This document shows positions 62,821 through 64,000 of a stretch of 64,000 nucleotides of DNA, in pieces. The notes below the pieces were generated by a model. The model was not told the DNA's origin, did no database searches, and was given only the letters and a program-made list of their open reading frames with translations. Each line of letters starts with the position of its first letter. Positions within the stretch are counted from its first letter, which is position 1. Source of the stretch: Butyrivibrio sp. AE2015. Lineage in GTDB: Bacteria; Bacillota; Clostridia; Lachnospirales; Lachnospiraceae. The stretch spans positions 62,001 to 126,000 of the forward strand of contig NZ_ATVR01000006.1 of NCBI RefSeq assembly GCF_000420825.1. Reading direction: 5' to 3'. A program made the translations under genes and the position numbers.

Positions 62821-64000
62821 ATGTCTAAGAGATTATTGATTAAAGCAGAGAATATAGTACATTCATTTGGTGAGCAGACAGTTCTGGATTTTGACAGATT
62901 TTACCTGTATGAAGGCGAGAAAGTTGGGCTTGTTGGAATGAATGGTGCTGGAAAGACTACGCTCCTTAAAATCCTTTCAGGTGAATTAGAGCCAACTAAA
63001 GGCTTCGTTTCAAGAGACTGTGAGCCTTTCTGTTTTGAACAGTTTGGCGGGAGCGACGCATACTACGAGACAGACTTTAGCGAAGCAGGAAAAATGGGTG
63101 TAAGCCAAAAGCTTTGGCAGGATAATGTAAGTGGCGGTGAAGATACAAGGATCAGACTGGCCCAGTTATTTTCATGTCCTCATGCAGTAGCTTTTTTAGA
63201 TGAGCCTACATCAAACCTTGATTATGAAGGCGTGGAGATGCTAAAGAAGCGGTTAAAAGAAATAGAAACGCTGGTAATGATCAGTCATGACAGATCGGTA
63301 CTGAATGATATATGTGACCGTATAGTAGAGATTTCTTTTGGAAAGCTTAACTGTTATTCGGGTAATTATGATGACTACGTTATTCAAAAAGAAGAACAGT
63401 TTAAAGCCATGCAGTCAGAGTATGAGAACTACCAGGCAGAGAAAAAGCGGCTTCAGGGGGTTTATGCTCAGAAAAAAGCAAAGGCAAAAACTGTTGAGAA
63501 AAAACCAAGGAATCTTACTTCAAGCGAGGCAAAGGCCATCAGCTTATGCGGCAACAGGAAGCCTGAAGACAAAGCGCGAGGAATAGAAAAAAGTGCCGCA
63601 AATGTGCTCAAGCGAATTGAACATATGGAGGTTAAAGAGAAACCGAAGGAAGAACTCACAGCAAGACCGGATTTCAGACTGACCAATCCACCAAGGAATC
63701 CTATCGTCATTAGAGGAGAGCATATATCTTTTCAATATGATGACCATATCATATTTGATGATGCTGACTTTATTATTAGAAATGGCAGCAAGGTAGCTCT
63801 TCTTGGTGGAAATGGTGTGGGAAAGACAACCCTTCTTGAGCTGATAAGTGACCAGTATGAGGGAATACACATTGTTCCCGGAGCGAAAATTGGATATGCC
63901 AGGCAGAACATGTCACAGATTGATCTTGAACAGACAGTGCTTGAAAATGTGCGCAGAGTCAGTATCCAGAGCGAGAGCCTTTCCAGGATAGTACTTGCCC
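62821..64000 (+). CDS. ABC-F ribosome-protection protein (CplR/VmlR-like), C-terminus cut
   Basis: The frame is open for 393 codons to the window edge. Domain 1 has Walker A GMNGAGKTT, the signature NVSGGEDTRIRLAQ, Walker B VAFLDEPTSNLD and ISHDRSV. A lysine-rich interdomain linker (about 195-270) follows, and domain 2 has Walker A GGNGVGKTT. Two ATPase domains without membrane helices define ABC-F. Members with this short first domain rescue ribosomes from lincosamides, pleuromutilins and streptogramin A. AAGGGAGG precedes the ATG. Drug specificity cannot be told from sequence. Confidence 0.9.
   Translation, partial: MSKRLLIKAENIVHSFGEQTVLDFDRFYLYEGEKVGLVGMNGAGKTTLLKILSGELEPTKGFVSRDCEPFCFEQFGGSDAYYETDFSEAGKMGVSQKLWQDNVSGGEDTRIRLAQLFSCPHAVAFLDEPTSNLDYEGVEMLKKRLKEIETLVMISHDRSVLNDICDRIVEISFGKLNCYSGNYDDYVIQKEEQFKAMQSEYENYQAEKKRLQGVYAQKKAKAKTVEKKPRNLTSSEAKAISLCGNRKPEDKARGIEKSAANVLKRIEHMEVKEKPKEELTARPDFRLTNPPRNPIVIRGEHISFQYDDHIIFDDADFIIRNGSKVALLGGNGVGKTTLLELISDQYEGIHIVPGAKIGYARQNMSQIDLEQTVLENVRRVSIQSESLSRIVLA

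Noticed and set aside
1-64000. tRNA, rRNA, riboswitch of known class, prophage or IS element
   Set aside because: I looked for cloverleaf-type TTCGA arms, rRNA-like stretches, integrases, transposases and terminal repeats and saw none by eye. A tRNAscan, Infernal or ISfinder search would be decisive.

Overview
The window looks like part of a secondary replicon (a chromid or megaplasmid) of a low-GC anaerobic Firmicute of the Lachnospiraceae, most like Butyrivibrio or Pseudobutyrivibrio. This is inferred from strongly AT-rich intergenic DNA, AGGAGG-type ribosome-binding sites, and a gene set typical of rumen and gut Lachnospiraceae: YesMN-type two-component sugar uptake, DUF3048, DUF4867, a PL9 lyase, a GH95 fucosidase and a CplR-like ABC-F protein. 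I see no tRNA, rRNA, CRISPR array or transposase.

Region 1-10.8 kb is the replicon core. It holds a Rep_3-type initiator on the minus strand, about 14 copies of a 19-bp iteron (5674-6468), a 3.2-kb gene-free AT-rich stretch, and a dense same-strand array of TATATAACA motifs (7715-8896). That array lies directly upstream of parA and a two-domain partner gene with a ribbon-helix-helix-like C-terminus. HU lies just beyond, facing the other way. To the left are a DUF815 ATPase, a small Cys-rich protein, nickel genes (hypA, larC) and a truncated PAS-GAF-GGDEF protein.

Region 11-30.8 kb is metabolism and sensing. It contains a MATE exporter, a YesN/YesM two-component system followed by a YtfQRT-YjfF-like sugar ABC transporter with two binding lipoproteins, a CheY/ACT/MalY-type operon, a GPH sugar transporter with an alpha/beta hydrolase, a CinA-like amidase with L-serine dehydratase, an unusual NifX-like/SlyD fusion, and a flotillin.

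Region 31-47.2 kb holds a UvrD-like helicase, a membrane-anchored type B carboxylesterase, a MacB/FtsX-like exporter with its own promoter and dyad operator, a polar amino acid ABC transporter, a HelD-like helicase, a DUF3048 protein, larE, DUF4867, and an SOS mutasome operon (YolD-like plus Y-family polymerase) behind three LexA boxes.

Region 47.4-64 kb holds a LysM membrane protein, a PL9 lyase, an ABCG-like two-gene exporter, a UlaG-like lactonase, CorA, a PurF homologue lacking its catalytic cysteine, a zinc-ribbon/DnaJ pair, a GltD-like oxidoreductase behind a perfect 26-bp cre-like palindrome, a cytosolic GH95, and a truncated ABC-F resistance gene behind a leader peptide and attenuator.

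The candidates I rate highest for new biology are the iteron/centromere architecture with its unusual ParB substitute, the nucleophile-less PurF, the NifX-like/SlyD metal-binding fusion, and the ABC-F leader.
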